Positions 45,147 through 54,129 of a stretch of 64,000 bases of DNA are shown piece by piece. Both the position numbers and the translations under genes were made by a program. How positions within the stretch are numbered: the stretch's first letter is position 1; every line of letters starts with the position of its first letter. The notes below the pieces were generated by a model, which did not search any database, was not told where the DNA came from, and saw nothing but the letters and a program-made list of their open reading frames with translations. The stretch is from Micromonospora sp. WMMD1128. GTDB lineage: Bacteria > Actinomycetota > Actinomycetes > Mycobacteriales > Micromonosporaceae. The stretch is taken from the NCBI RefSeq assembly GCF_027497235.1, contig NZ_CP114902.1, positions 6,412,001-6,476,000 on the forward strand. Reading direction: 5' to 3'.

Positions 45147-45785
45147 TCACGGCCGCTCTGACCTGGACGTTCCAGGCGTGGGCGGGCTGTCGTTGTCTCC
45201 TCGGCCGCCGGCCGTCCGGGGTTCCGGGGTGGTCGGGGCCCGGCCGGAGCGCTCGTTGGCGATGAGCTCCTCCAGCCAGCGGACCTCGCGCTCGCAGGCG
45301 TCGAGCCCGTGGCGCTGCAGTTCCAGGGTGTACGCGTCGAGGCGCTCGGCTGCCCGGCCGAGCACGTCCCGAAGACCTTCGCGACGTTCCTCGATCTTGC
45401 GACGGCGACCTTCCAGGATCCGGAGCCGGGTGGCCTGGTCGGTCCGGGCGAAGAACGCGAAGTGCACGCCGAAGCCCGTGTCGTCGTACGTCTCGGGTCC
45501 AGCCTGCGCTATGAGCTGGGCGAAGCGTTCCTTGCCCTCCGCGGTGATGGTGTAGACCACCCGACCACGTCGGCTGGTCAACGCGGGAACCTCCTCGGCG
45601 GTCGCGGGTGTCTCGGCGGCCTCGGTGATCCATCCCGCCGCCTGCAACCGGCGCAGGGTCGGGTAGAGCGAGCCGTAGCTGATCGCCGCCCGGATGGCGC
45701 CGAGCTTGGCGGTCAACTCCTTGCGCAGCTCGTAGCCGTGCATCGGAGCCTCCTGCAGGAGGCCCAGGATGGCGAACTCGAGCAC
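45147..45785 (-). CDS. PadR family transcriptional regulator
   Basis: The 212-residue protein begins [21 protein letters not shown], the PadR winged helix, followed by [19 protein letters not shown] and the wing [18 protein letters not shown]. The C-terminal half is helical ([39 protein letters not shown]), forming the dimer region of the longer PadR-s1 type. GTG at 45785 has AAGAAGGG upstream. It corresponds to Rv0047c next to ino1. The palindrome 45 bases upstream is a likely site for its own binding, giving control of the padR-ino1 operon. Confidence 0.93.
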   Translation of the reverse strand: MLEFAILGLLQEAPMHGYELRKELTAKLGAIRAAISYGSLYPTLRRLQAAGWITEAAETPATAEEVPALTSRRGRVVYTITAEGKERFAQLIAQAGPETYDDTGFGVHFAFFARTDQATRLRILEGRRRKIEERREGLRDVLGRAAERLDAYTLELQRHGLDACEREVRWLEELIANERSGRAPTTPEPRTAGGRGDNDSPPTPGTSRSERP

Positions 45786-45829
45786 GGGCGCCGTCCCTTC
45801 TTTCCCCCTGCGCGGAGCGCTAACCACCG

Positions 45830-45852
45830 CGATGTATCGGGCCGATACATCG
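45830..45852. promoter_or_regulatory. Palindromic operator, probably for PadR
   Basis: Perfect 11-bp arms CGATGTATCGG (45830-45840) and CCGATACATCG (45842-45852) surround a single central base. The A/T content and placement between the padR gene and the divergent DUF5318 gene fit a PadR-type operator with an ATGTAT half-site. It may overlap the padR promoter. Confidence 0.75.
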
Positions 45853-45961
45853 AACCGTAGCGGAGACGGGTGGCCAGGGCAAACCCCCGGTTACGCGACG
45901 CGATCATCACCGATCGTGACCATGGTCGCCCCGGTTCGACGGAGCGCGTACCCTTCTCGGC

Positions 45962-46408
45962 ATGCGTACGCAGCGCCAGGTGGTCGACTACTCGCTCCAG
46001 AAGCGAGCGGTGCTGCGTGAACTCCTCGCCGGGCGGATCGGCACGTACGACGTCTGCGACGCCTCGCCGTACCTGAAGAATGCCGCCCGCTTCCACGGTG
46101 AGCCGACCGACCGCCGCTGCCCCATCTGCCGCAGCGAGAACCTGATCCACGTCCACTACATTTACGGTGACGAACTCAAGCAGTCGGCCGGTCAGGCGCG
46201 TACCCGGGCGGAGTTGCCCGTCCTGGCCATGACGCTGCGTGAGTTTCAGGTGTTCGTGGTGGAGGTCTGCCCCGGCTGCGACTGGAACCACCTCGTCGAG
46301 CAGTTCCTGCTCGGGCGGGACGGGCTCGCGGGCGAGGCGCCGGACGCGACCGGATCGGCCGTCGTCGACGGCTCCACCCCTCGGCGAAGGCGAGAGGCGC
46401 AACGGTGA
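45962..46408 (+). CDS. DUF5318 zinc-ribbon protein
   Basis: The 148-residue protein starts MRTQRQVVDYSLQKRAVLRE and has two Cys pairs, CPIC (53-56) and CPGC (103-106), that could form a zinc ribbon, with VHYIYGDELKQSAGQAR between them. The tail after 125 is polar. It matches an actinobacterial family of unknown function found upstream of ponA (Rv0049 place). It is divergent from padR and may be co-regulated from the shared palindromic operator; the ponA start is 195 bases downstream. Confidence 0.85.
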   Translation: MRTQRQVVDYSLQKRAVLRELLAGRIGTYDVCDASPYLKNAARFHGEPTDRRCPICRSENLIHVHYIYGDELKQSAGQARTRAELPVLAMTLREFQVFVVEVCPGCDWNHLVEQFLLGRDGLAGEAPDATGSAVVDGSTPRRRREAQR

Positions 46409-46477
46409 ACGCGGCTGTCCCGATCGTCGCCGGCCCGATCCCCGGGCGGCACGGCCGACAGTCATTAAGCGTAATTG

Positions 46478-46494
46478 ATCCGAATAGGTCGGAT
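46478..46494. promoter_or_regulatory. Inverted repeat upstream of ponA
   Basis: ATCCGA-ATAGG-TCGGAT is a perfect 6-bp inverted repeat in an A/T-richer patch about 110 bases before the ponA start. It overlaps a possible -35 TTGACG (46495-46500) for which I see no matching -10. It could be an operator; the protein is unknown. Confidence 0.35.
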
Positions 46495-46602
46495 TTGACG
46501 GGTGCGCGCCGGCACGGCCGGCAGGTAGCGTCCCGTGTTCCAGCTCACGGCAACCCGGTGGCGACGCCCCCGCGTCCCACCGCGACCGGCAGGGTGTGAG
46601 GA

Positions 46603-49470
46603 ATGAACTACGGCGATTCCAGTTCTTCGCGTGGGCGGGCCCAGATCCCGGGCCCGAACGGCGACCCGGGCTCCGAGCGGAGCCCGCGAGGGAACGGCTG
46701 GTCCGGCGCGCCGGAGGGCGGTGCCGCGGCACGCGCCTCGGTCACACCGCGCGGCGCCGGCGGCCGGGCCTCGGTCGGCGGCGCCGCTCCGGCGCCGCGC
46801 GGAGCCGCGGGTTCGGCCTCGGTGGGCCGCGCCGGAGCCGGCCGCGCCTCGGTGCCGGTCTCGCCGGCGCCCGGTGCCGCCGGGCGTGCCGGCGCCGGCC
46901 GGGCGTCGGTCCCGGTCTCCCCGGCCGGACCGGCCGGACGCGCCTCGGTGGGCGCGGCGAGCGTGGGCGCGGCCCGGGTCGGCGCGGGCGGCGCCGGGCG
47001 GGCGAGCGTCGGCGCCGCGCCGGTGGGCGGTCGTGCCGCCGTGGCCCGGGCCGGCGTGCCCGGCTACTCCGGCGGCGGGCCGGGTGGCCCCGGTGGCCCC
47101 GGTGGCCCCGGTGGCCCGACCGGCCCCGGCCGCGGTGGTCGAGGCGGTCGCGGCGAGGACTCGGCGCGGGCGAAGAAGCGCCGGCGGCTCAACATGCTGA
47201 TCGCCGGCTTCGCCGTGTTCATCATGCTCGCCGGCATGGGCGTGGTCACCTTCACCTGGTATTCCACGAAGGTGGTGCTTCCGGAGGACACCATTCCGCC
47301 GCTGTCCACCACCGTCTACGACTCGACCGGCAAGACCGCCATCGCCCGGATCGGCGACCAGAACCGGCAGTTGGTCACCATCGACCAGATCCCGGAGCAC
47401 GTCCAGCACGCGGTCGCGGCGGCGGAGGACCGAAACTTCTACCGCCACTCCGGCGTCGACTACAAGGGCATCGCGCGGGCCGCGTGGAACAACCTCAGCG
47501 GCGGCGACAAGCAGGGCGCCTCGACGATCACCCAGCAGTACGCCCGCAACGCGTTCGACAACCTGAACGAGGACTCGTACGGCCGCAAGGTGAAGGAGGC
47601 GATCCTCGCCTCGAAGCTGAACGACCGCTACGACAAGCAAGCGATCATGCAGCACTACCTGAACGTGATCTACTTCGGGCGCGGCGCGTACGGCATCCAG
47701 GCGGCGGCGCAGACCTACTTCAAGAAGAACGTCGACAAGCTGACCGTCGCCGAGGCCGCCGTGCTGGCCGCGCTGATCAAGCAGCCCGAGCCGAGCGCCA
47801 CGCACCAGGGCTACGACCCGGCGGTCAACCCGACGGACGCGCTGGACCGGTGGAACTACGTCGTCAACGGCATGATCAGCGAGAAGTGGCTGGACGCGCC
47901 GAACATGCCGGCGCACCCCACCGAATACCCGAAGAACATCGCGAAGCCGTCGAAGAACAGCGCCGGCGGCTTCGGCATCGACACCCCGTACGGCAACGTC
48001 GTCAACTACGTCTCGCAGGAACTGCGCGAGATGAACCTCTGCACCGACGACGAGGCCAAGGTGACGAACGACACCCCGCTCTGCGCGAAGGCGCTGAGCC
48101 GTGGCGGCTACAAGATCACCACGACGATCGACAAGAAGATGCAGGACGCGGTGCTCGACGCGGCCCAGCGGGCCAAGAAGGGCTCCGCGCTCGACGGGGA
48201 GCCGAAGAACCTGATGGCCGCCGTGGTGTCCATCGACCCGAAGACCGGCGGCGTGCGCGCCTACTACGGCGGCGACAACGGCACCGGCACTGACTACGCC
48301 GGCAAGAACGTCGACAACGGCGTGGTCAGCGGCGGTCACTCGCCGGGTTCGAGCTTCAAGATCTACACGCTGGCGGCGGCGCTCAAGGCCGGCATCTCGG
48401 TCAAGTCGCGGTGGAAGGGCTCGGCGTTCACGCCGAAGGGCACCAAGTTCAAGGTGAGCAACGCCGGCGCCGACAAGGTCTCCTGCGGCGACTCCTGCAC
48501 GCTCGAAGCGTCGACGCTCAAGTCGCTCAACGTGCCGTTCTACTACATCACCGAGGAGATCGGCCCGGACAAGGTGCTCGACATGGCCAAGCAGGCCGGC
48601 GTCACCACCATGTGGCGCACCGACACCAACCCGGCCAAGGCGTACGACCTGACCGACGCCGACCCGAAGGACCTGGCCCCGTCGCCGTTCTTCAACGTGA
48701 TCGGCTACGGCCAGTACCCGATCACCGTGCTCGACCACGCCAACGGTGTCGCCACCTTCGCCAACCAGGGCGTCTACAACAAGGCGCACTTCATCAAGAA
48801 GGTCCAGAAGCAGAACCCGCAGACCGGCAAGTGGGACACGGTCGGCGGCGAGAAGCTCAAGCCCCAGCCGCGGATCGACAAGGACATCGTCGCCGACGTC
48901 ACCTCCGTGCTGGAGCAGTACCCGGCCCACGTGAACCGCCGGCTCGACGACGGTCGCAAGGCCGCCGAGAAGACCGGCACCTGGGAACTCGGCGACGGCA
49001 GCACCCGCAACGGCGACGCCTGGATGATCGGCTACACGCCGCAGCTCGCCACCGCGGTCTGGGTCGGCAACCTGGGCGACCGCAAGGCGATCAAGACCAA
49101 GGGCGGCGCGGACATCAGCGGCGCCCGGATGCCGGGTGAGATCTTCCAGCGCTTCATGAACGACGCGCTCAAGGGCAAGGACAAGGAAGACTTCCCGCCG
49201 GCGGCGAACATCGGCAAGGACGACGCCGGCAACGGTGAGATGCCGGCACCTCCGCCCCCGCCGCCGGGACCCGGCGGTCAGAACTGCGACCCGCTGGGCC
49301 TGTTCTGCCCCGACGGTAACCAGGGCGGCAACCAGGGTGGAAACCAGGGCGGCAATCAAGGTGGCAACCAGGGTGGCAACCAGGGTGACGGTCCGCCCAA
49401 CGGCCCCGGCGGCGGTGGCCGAGGCGGCGGAATCCTGCCGAGCACACCACCGACACGACAGACGAACTGA
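46603..49470 (+). CDS. ponA: Bifunctional class A penicillin-binding protein
   Basis: It polymerises and crosslinks peptidoglycan. The 955-residue protein has a 180-residue cytoplasmic N-terminus of Gly/Ala/Arg-rich repeats (GRASV and related), a membrane helix (MLIAGFAVFIMLAGMGVVTF, about 202-221), a GT51 transglycosylase domain with EDRNFYRHSGVD (from about 275), and a transpeptidase domain with SxxK at S583-K586 (GSSFK), SxN at S641-N643 and KTG at K790-G792 (AEKTGTW). The tail has a Pro-rich segment then six NQGG repeats. It matches the place of PonA1 (Rv0050). GTGAGGA precedes the ATG. Confidence 0.96.
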   Translation: MNYGDSSSSRGRAQIPGPNGDPGSERSPRGNGWSGAPEGGAAARASVTPRGAGGRASVGGAAPAPRGAAGSASVGRAGAGRASVPVSPAPGAAGRAGAGRASVPVSPAGPAGRASVGAASVGAARVGAGGAGRASVGAAPVGGRAAVARAGVPGYSGGGPGGPGGPGGPGGPTGPGRGGRGGRGEDSARAKKRRRLNMLIAGFAVFIMLAGMGVVTFTWYSTKVVLPEDTIPPLSTTVYDSTGKTAIARIGDQNRQLVTIDQIPEHVQHAVAAAEDRNFYRHSGVDYKGIARAAWNNLSGGDKQGASTITQQYARNAFDNLNEDSYGRKVKEAILASKLNDRYDKQAIMQHYLNVIYFGRGAYGIQAAAQTYFKKNVDKLTVAEAAVLAALIKQPEPSATHQGYDPAVNPTDALDRWNYVVNGMISEKWLDAPNMPAHPTEYPKNIAKPSKNSAGGFGIDTPYGNVVNYVSQELREMNLCTDDEAKVTNDTPLCAKALSRGGYKITTTIDKKMQDAVLDAAQRAKKGSALDGEPKNLMAAVVSIDPKTGGVRAYYGGDNGTGTDYAGKNVDNGVVSGGHSPGSSFKIYTLAAALKAGISVKSRWKGSAFTPKGTKFKVSNAGADKVSCGDSCTLEASTLKSLNVPFYYITEEIGPDKVLDMAKQAGVTTMWRTDTNPAKAYDLTDADPKDLAPSPFFNVIGYGQYPITVLDHANGVATFANQGVYNKAHFIKKVQKQNPQTGKWDTVGGEKLKPQPRIDKDIVADVTSVLEQYPAHVNRRLDDGRKAAEKTGTWELGDGSTRNGDAWMIGYTPQLATAVWVGNLGDRKAIKTKGGADISGARMPGEIFQRFMNDALKGKDKEDFPPAANIGKDDAGNGEMPAPPPPPPGPGGQNCDPLGLFCPDGNQGGNQGGNQGGNQGGNQGGNQGDGPPNGPGGGGRGGGILPSTPPTRQTN

Positions 49471-49485
49471 CGCGTACGACCTGAC

Positions 49486-49520
49486 GGCGGCGGCCGGACC
49501 CGAGTGGTCCGGCCGCCGCC
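49486..49520 (+). terminator. Strong hairpin terminator after ponA
   Basis: Perfect 15-bp arms GGCGGCGGCCGGACC (49486-49500) and GGTCCGGCCGCCGCC (49506-49520) with a 5-base loop, 15 bases past the ponA stop codon. Confidence 0.85.
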
Positions 49521-49592
49521 GCGTTTCGCGTACCGGAATTTTCCCGCGCGCGGCGGGACGCCGAGCCCTCGGGTACGGCAGGATGCGTCTCC

Positions 49593-51155
49593 ATGAGCAC
49601 CCAGTCGACCGCAGGCATCGATGAGCCCGGCGCGTCCGGGGAGGCGCCCCGACCCGGAGCGACCGCCGACCACCCGTCCCGTTCGGACTGGTTCGTGCGA
49701 GGCACGTCCGGCCTGATCGGCGGGCCGCTCGGTGACCACGCCGTCGCCCTGGACCGGCCGGCCGATCGCGAGGGCCGGTTCTGGACCGCCGCGCGGATCG
49801 TGCTGGCCCTGGTCTGCCTCACGCTCGCCCTGCACTGGGTGCAGAAGTCGCCCTGCCAGGACGGCGCCTGGCAGAACAACGTCCAGTACACCCGGATGTG
49901 CTACACGGACGTGCTGGCGCTCTATTACGCCGAAGGGCTCAACGAGGGCAAGGTGCCCTACGCCGACCACCCGGTGGAATACCCGGTGCTGACCGGATAC
50001 TTCATGGGGGCGCTCGGCCTGCCGGTGCACTCCCTCGGCGTCGACAAGCCGACCATCAACCAGGGGCAGTGGTTCTACAACCTCAACGCGCTGGTCCTGG
50101 GCGCGCTCGCGGTCGCCACCGTCGCGGTCATCCTCAACCTGCGCCGCCGACGACCATGGGACGCGGCGCTTTTCGCCCTCGCCCCGGCGCTGGTGCTCAC
50201 CGCCACCGTCAACTGGGACCTGCTCGCCGTCGGCCTCACCGCGTTCGGGCTGCTGGCCTGGGCGCGCACCCGATCCGACCGGCGTGAGCTGCTCATGGCC
50301 GGCGCGGCGGGCGCGCTGCTCGGGCTCGGCGGCGCGGCGAAGATGTGGCCGCTGTTCCTGCTCGGCCCCATCCTGGTCCTCACGCTGCGCGCCGGTCGAC
50401 TGCGGGCCGGGCTCACCGCCACCGCCACCGCCCTGGTGGCGCTGGTCGCGGTCAACCTGCCGGTCGCCATCCCCTACCGGGAAAGTTGGGGCCGCTTCTT
50501 CGATTTGAACACCACCCGCCCCATCGACTGGGGCACGCTCTGGTACATCGGCCGCTACCTGGACGGCCGGATCAGCCCGTCCGCGCCAGGCGAACTCGGC
50601 CCGTTCGAATGGCTGAACGCGAACATCGCCACCCTCAACTGGGTGTCGTACCTGTTGTTCGGGCTGGCCTGTCTCGGCGTGGCCGCACTCGCGCTGCTCG
50701 CCCCGCGCCGACCTCGGCTGGCCCCGCTCGCCTTCCTGGTGGTCGCCGCCTTCCTGATCTTCAGCAAGGTCTGGTCGCAGCAGTTCGTGCTCTGGCTGCT
50801 GCCGCTCGCGGTGCTCGCCCGACCCCGCTGGGGCGCGTTCCTGGCCTGGCAGTTCGCCGAGGTCTGCTACTTCGCCGCCTTCTACGGCGAACTGCTCGGC
50901 ACCGCCACCTCCCGGCCGATCTTCCCCGAGGGCGTGTTCGTGCTCGCCTCCAGCCTGCGCCTGATCACCGTGGCGGTGCTCTGCGGCTTCATCATCCGGG
51001 ACATCCTGCGCCCGGAAGAGGACGCGGTCCGGCAGACCTACGCCGACGACCCCGACGGCGGGGTGCTCGACGGCGCGCCCGACGCGCCCTGGTTGACGCG
51101 GAGGCGGCAGCGGGCCGCACCTACGGCGGCCACCCCGGCCGACGCGACCGCCTGA
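49593..51155 (+). CDS. GT87/DUF2029 family membrane glycosyltransferase-like protein
   Basis: The 520-residue protein has a soluble N-terminus of about 65 residues and then about 10-11 hydrophobic segments. The first periplasmic loop carries the acidic motif CYTDVLALYYAEGLNEGKV followed by YADHPVEYPVLTGYFMG, the type of loop expected in polyprenyl-phosphate-mannose-dependent transferases. Another landmark is GLGGAAKMWPLFLLGPI. It matches the place of Rv0051 next to ponA1 and is probably an integral membrane mannosyl- or arabinosyl-type transferase; the substrate is not known. Confidence 0.82.
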   Translation: MSTQSTAGIDEPGASGEAPRPGATADHPSRSDWFVRGTSGLIGGPLGDHAVALDRPADREGRFWTAARIVLALVCLTLALHWVQKSPCQDGAWQNNVQYTRMCYTDVLALYYAEGLNEGKVPYADHPVEYPVLTGYFMGALGLPVHSLGVDKPTINQGQWFYNLNALVLGALAVATVAVILNLRRRRPWDAALFALAPALVLTATVNWDLLAVGLTAFGLLAWARTRSDRRELLMAGAAGALLGLGGAAKMWPLFLLGPILVLTLRAGRLRAGLTATATALVALVAVNLPVAIPYRESWGRFFDLNTTRPIDWGTLWYIGRYLDGRISPSAPGELGPFEWLNANIATLNWVSYLLFGLACLGVAALALLAPRRPRLAPLAFLVVAAFLIFSKVWSQQFVLWLLPLAVLARPRWGAFLAWQFAEVCYFAAFYGELLGTATSRPIFPEGVFVLASSLRLITVAVLCGFIIRDILRPEEDAVRQTYADDPDGGVLDGAPDAPWLTRRRQRAAPTAATPADATA

Positions 51156-51196
51156 GTTGACGTCGGCCCGCCATCCGGGGGAGTGGTGATGGGCCT

Positions 51197-51691
51197 GTGA
51201 CCGGAGACATCCGGGTGACGCCCACGAGGAGCACGTCGATCCTCGTGGGCGTTGCCCTGTTCTGCCTGGCCGGATGCTCCGTGGTGGACTCCCACGGGAC
51301 CGCCACGGAGGTCGCGACCGAAGCGGTCCGCTCCCGGGCGGCACTCGCCCGCCGCGCCGCCGACGCCGTGCTTGCCGACGCGGACACGGCGGCACTCGGC
51401 CCGGAAGGGCGACTGGACGCGCTCGCCGAAGCCGCCGCGTCCGCCGACCGCGACGGAACGGTCTTCGCCCGCCGGGCCACCCCGGACGGCCGGTACGAGG
51501 TGGACGTCGCGTACGACGGCGTCGGCAGCGGCGGCGGATTCGTCGCGGCCGAGGTGCACATCCGGCTCTGCGTACGGCTGGCCGGCGCGGTGGACCCGAA
51601 CCCCGGCGTCACGATGGTCGACGTGACCTGCGGCGCGGAACTGGACCGGCGGCCGGGACGAATCGACAAGGTCGTCCGTCTGAGCGACTGA
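51197..51691 (+). CDS. Putative lipoprotein
   Basis: The 164-residue protein has a signal sequence TSILVGVALFCLAGCS with lipobox LAGC (Cys about residue 27). After it come a helical region (AALARRAADAVLADADTAALG) and a small beta domain (ATPDGRYEVDVAYDGVG, VTMVDVTCGAEL) that has one further Cys pair. I do not recognise a family. A GTG at 51215 with GGAG upstream is an alternative start that still leaves a complete signal peptide. A 12-bp hairpin covers the first codons (51218-51252). Confidence 0.7.
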   Translation: MTGDIRVTPTRSTSILVGVALFCLAGCSVVDSHGTATEVATEAVRSRAALARRAADAVLADADTAALGPEGRLDALAEAAASADRDGTVFARRATPDGRYEVDVAYDGVGSGGGFVAAEVHIRLCVRLAGAVDPNPGVTMVDVTCGAELDRRPGRIDKVVRLSD

Positions 51692-51774
51692 GTCGACGCG
51701 CCTCCCCGCTCCTGCCGGCCAGGGACGCCCGGTCCCTTCGCGTGACCGCAACGCGCAGCCGTGAGGCGCAGGCG

Positions 51775-54129
51775 TCACAACCGGTAGACCACCGAGCCGT
51801 CGACCTGCTCCCGGGTCACGCCCAGCCCGTCCACCGGCCGGTCGAGCATCCCCTCCCACGGGGTGCCGCCGAGCTGTTCGGGGAGCACCACCACGGTCTT
51901 GACCCCGATCCGCCGCAGGTAGTCGATGCTGGCGTAGTCGGGAAAGCTGACCGTGGCGTCACGGGTCCGGGCCTGCGAGTCCGGGGTGAAGCCACTGCCG
52001 CCGTTCACCATCGGCTGGAACCGGTCGGTGGACCAGAGCATCACCGGCTGGTCCAGATTCGGGCTGCTGGGCAGCACCAGCATCGGCCCGTCGACGGTAC
52101 GCATCACCGCCGGCTGCTGCGGCACCACCGGGTGCGGGGTGACGTTCAACCCCTCCACGAGCACCAGCAGCAGCGGCAACAACGTGGCCAGCCGCAACCA
52201 CGGGCCGGGCCACGGCGGAACCCGCTCCGCGGCGAGCTCGCGCACCCGGGCGCAGAACGCGGTGACCGCGCCGGCCGCGAGCAGCCCGAGCAGCAGCGTG
52301 GTCCACAGCATCATCCGACCCGGCGTACGCAGACCGTTCCAGCCCGGCAGGTAGTCGAAGAGCGGCACGTAGGTGAACCGGCCATCGAAGAACCGGGTGC
52401 CCATGGCCAGCGCCATCGTCACCAGCACCCCGGCGAGCAGGAACAGCCGGTGGCGGACCCGCCAGACGGAGAAGAACAACCCGCCGGCGGCGAGCGCGTA
52501 CAGCGCGAAGCCCGGCAGCAGCGTCATCTCCGGCGACCAGGGCAACACGGCCCGCGCACCCTCGTGCAGCTCGCCCCACACCCGGGACTCGGCCGGCGCG
52601 GTGAAGAAGCCGCTGGCCGGCGGCGAGTAGAGCTGGACCTCGGCGAGCGAGCGCGCCGCGTTCGGATGCGCCTCGGCGACCGTGAAGAACGGAATCGCCA
52701 GCAGCACGCCCACCGCGGCGAAGACGAGCCCACCGGCCAGGTCGGCCAGGAGCAGCCGCCGGCCGAACGGACGCTTCACCGAGCGCCGCCGCACGAACCA
52801 CACCACCACCGCGACCAGCCCGACGCCGGCCAGCAGGTAGACGAACGGCAGCCCGATGCCGAAGCCGAGACTGAGCTGCCACGTGGCCACCAGCCAACCG
52901 GCGAGCGCCCAGCCCACGTGCCGCCGCCGCGGACGGTAGCCGTACCGCAGCGACCAGCCGTGACCGCGGGCGAGCATGGCAAGCGCCAGCGGGATGCCGC
53001 CGTTGGAGATGATGTGCAGGTGCCCGGCCTGGGCCAGCAGCCACGGCGCGTACGCGAAGCTCGCGCCGGCCACCGCGCCGCCGATCCGGCCCGCGCCGAG
53101 CTGCCGGGCCAGCGCGTACGCCCCGAACGCGGCGAGCGCGTGGGCCAGCACGAACATGATGTTGTAGCGCAGCACGGCGTGCTCCGGGCCGACACCGATC
53201 AGGCCGGCCGGGGCGTAACCGAGCAGCGTGTCCGAGAAGGCGAAACTCCAGTTCTCCGGGAAGAACGTGTTGGAGTGCCAGAGCATCGCCGGGTCGGTCC
53301 GCAGGATGTGCCCGGACCACGCCATCTGCCACGCCTGAAGGCTCGGGTCCCAGTAGTCCTGCGGCAGGGTGTAACGCGGGTAGCGCAGCGTGGGCCAGGT
53401 CATCGCCGCGGCCACCGCCAGCGCGGCGACGGCGGCGAGCGTCCACTCGTGCGCCAGGAACCGGCCCACCGCGCGGACCGCCCGGCGGGCCCGGCCCAGC
53501 ACCGGCTCGGGCGCCGGACCGAACGCGGTCCAGGGATCCACCGGCCGCTCGCCGTCCGTACCGTCGATCCTGCTCTTGTCGCTGTCGTCCGTACCGTCGG
53601 GCTTGCTCTTGCCGCGGTCGCCGTCGCTCTTGCTGGCGGGCTTGCTCTCGCCATCGGTCTTGCCAACTGGCTTGCTCTCGTCGCGGTCGCGGTCGCGGTC
53701 GCCGTCGTTCTCGCTCCTGGCGTCCGCGTGGTCGGCCTCGTCCCCGTCGGCCTCGTCCCTGTCGGCGTCGCCGGTGCCGTCGGTCGCCGCGCCGGCCCTG
53801 TCGCCAGCTCCGACCTCGTTGTTCCTCCCGGCGTCGCGGCCCTTCCGGGTGCGGCCTTTCCTCCCGGCGTCGTTGCCCTTTCCGGCGCGGCCGTTCTTCC
53901 CTGCGTCGCGGCTCTTTCCGGCGCGGTCGTTCTTCCCGGCGTCGGTCCGCGCGGGGGCGGCCGGCGTGGTCTTTCCGGCGTCGGCCGATGGACCGTCCGC
54001 GCGGGTCTCCTGCGGCTTGTCGTCCGCCCCGCCCGGCGTCGGCTTCTGCTCGCCCACCGGGGTGCCCCCGGACGTCGATCGCGAAGCGGCGTCGGACCGG
54101 TCGGTCGTGCCGGAGTGCTCCATGCTCAC
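51775..54129 (-). CDS. Polytopic membrane protein with long charged N-terminal region
   Basis: The 784-residue protein has about 215 residues of low-complexity cytoplasmic sequence, with units such as DAGKNDRAGKSR and DGDRDRDRDESKP. It is followed by about 11-12 membrane segments. The first periplasmic loop (LPQDYWDPSLQAWQMAW) and NTFFPENWSFAFSDTLLGYA resemble YfhO-like and other GT-C type transferases that use lipid-linked sugars. The C-terminal 150 residues form a soluble extracytoplasmic domain (PMLVLPSSPNLDQPVMLWST). I cannot assign a substrate. GTG at 54129 overlaps the nfo stop codon by four bases, so the two are coupled. Confidence 0.75.
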   Translation of the reverse strand: MSMEHSGTTDRSDAASRSTSGGTPVGEQKPTPGGADDKPQETRADGPSADAGKTTPAAPARTDAGKNDRAGKSRDAGKNGRAGKGNDAGRKGRTRKGRDAGRNNEVGAGDRAGAATDGTGDADRDEADGDEADHADARSENDGDRDRDRDESKPVGKTDGESKPASKSDGDRGKSKPDGTDDSDKSRIDGTDGERPVDPWTAFGPAPEPVLGRARRAVRAVGRFLAHEWTLAAVAALAVAAAMTWPTLRYPRYTLPQDYWDPSLQAWQMAWSGHILRTDPAMLWHSNTFFPENWSFAFSDTLLGYAPAGLIGVGPEHAVLRYNIMFVLAHALAAFGAYALARQLGAGRIGGAVAGASFAYAPWLLAQAGHLHIISNGGIPLALAMLARGHGWSLRYGYRPRRRHVGWALAGWLVATWQLSLGFGIGLPFVYLLAGVGLVAVVVWFVRRRSVKRPFGRRLLLADLAGGLVFAAVGVLLAIPFFTVAEAHPNAARSLAEVQLYSPPASGFFTAPAESRVWGELHEGARAVLPWSPEMTLLPGFALYALAAGGLFFSVWRVRHRLFLLAGVLVTMALAMGTRFFDGRFTYVPLFDYLPGWNGLRTPGRMMLWTTLLLGLLAAGAVTAFCARVRELAAERVPPWPGPWLRLATLLPLLLVLVEGLNVTPHPVVPQQPAVMRTVDGPMLVLPSSPNLDQPVMLWSTDRFQPMVNGGSGFTPDSQARTRDATVSFPDYASIDYLRRIGVKTVVVLPEQLGGTPWEGMLDRPVDGLGVTREQVDGSVVYRL

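Noticed and set aside
46465..49359. Open frame of 964 codons on the minus strand, antisense to ponA
   Set aside because: Shadow of the PBP gene; amino-acid composition is abnormal and no family motif is seen.
49321..49386. Direct repeats at the ponA 3' end considered as a CRISPR-like array
   Set aside because: Units are 12 bases, contiguous and in frame, encoding NQGG; there are no spacers. No CRISPR array is seen in the window.
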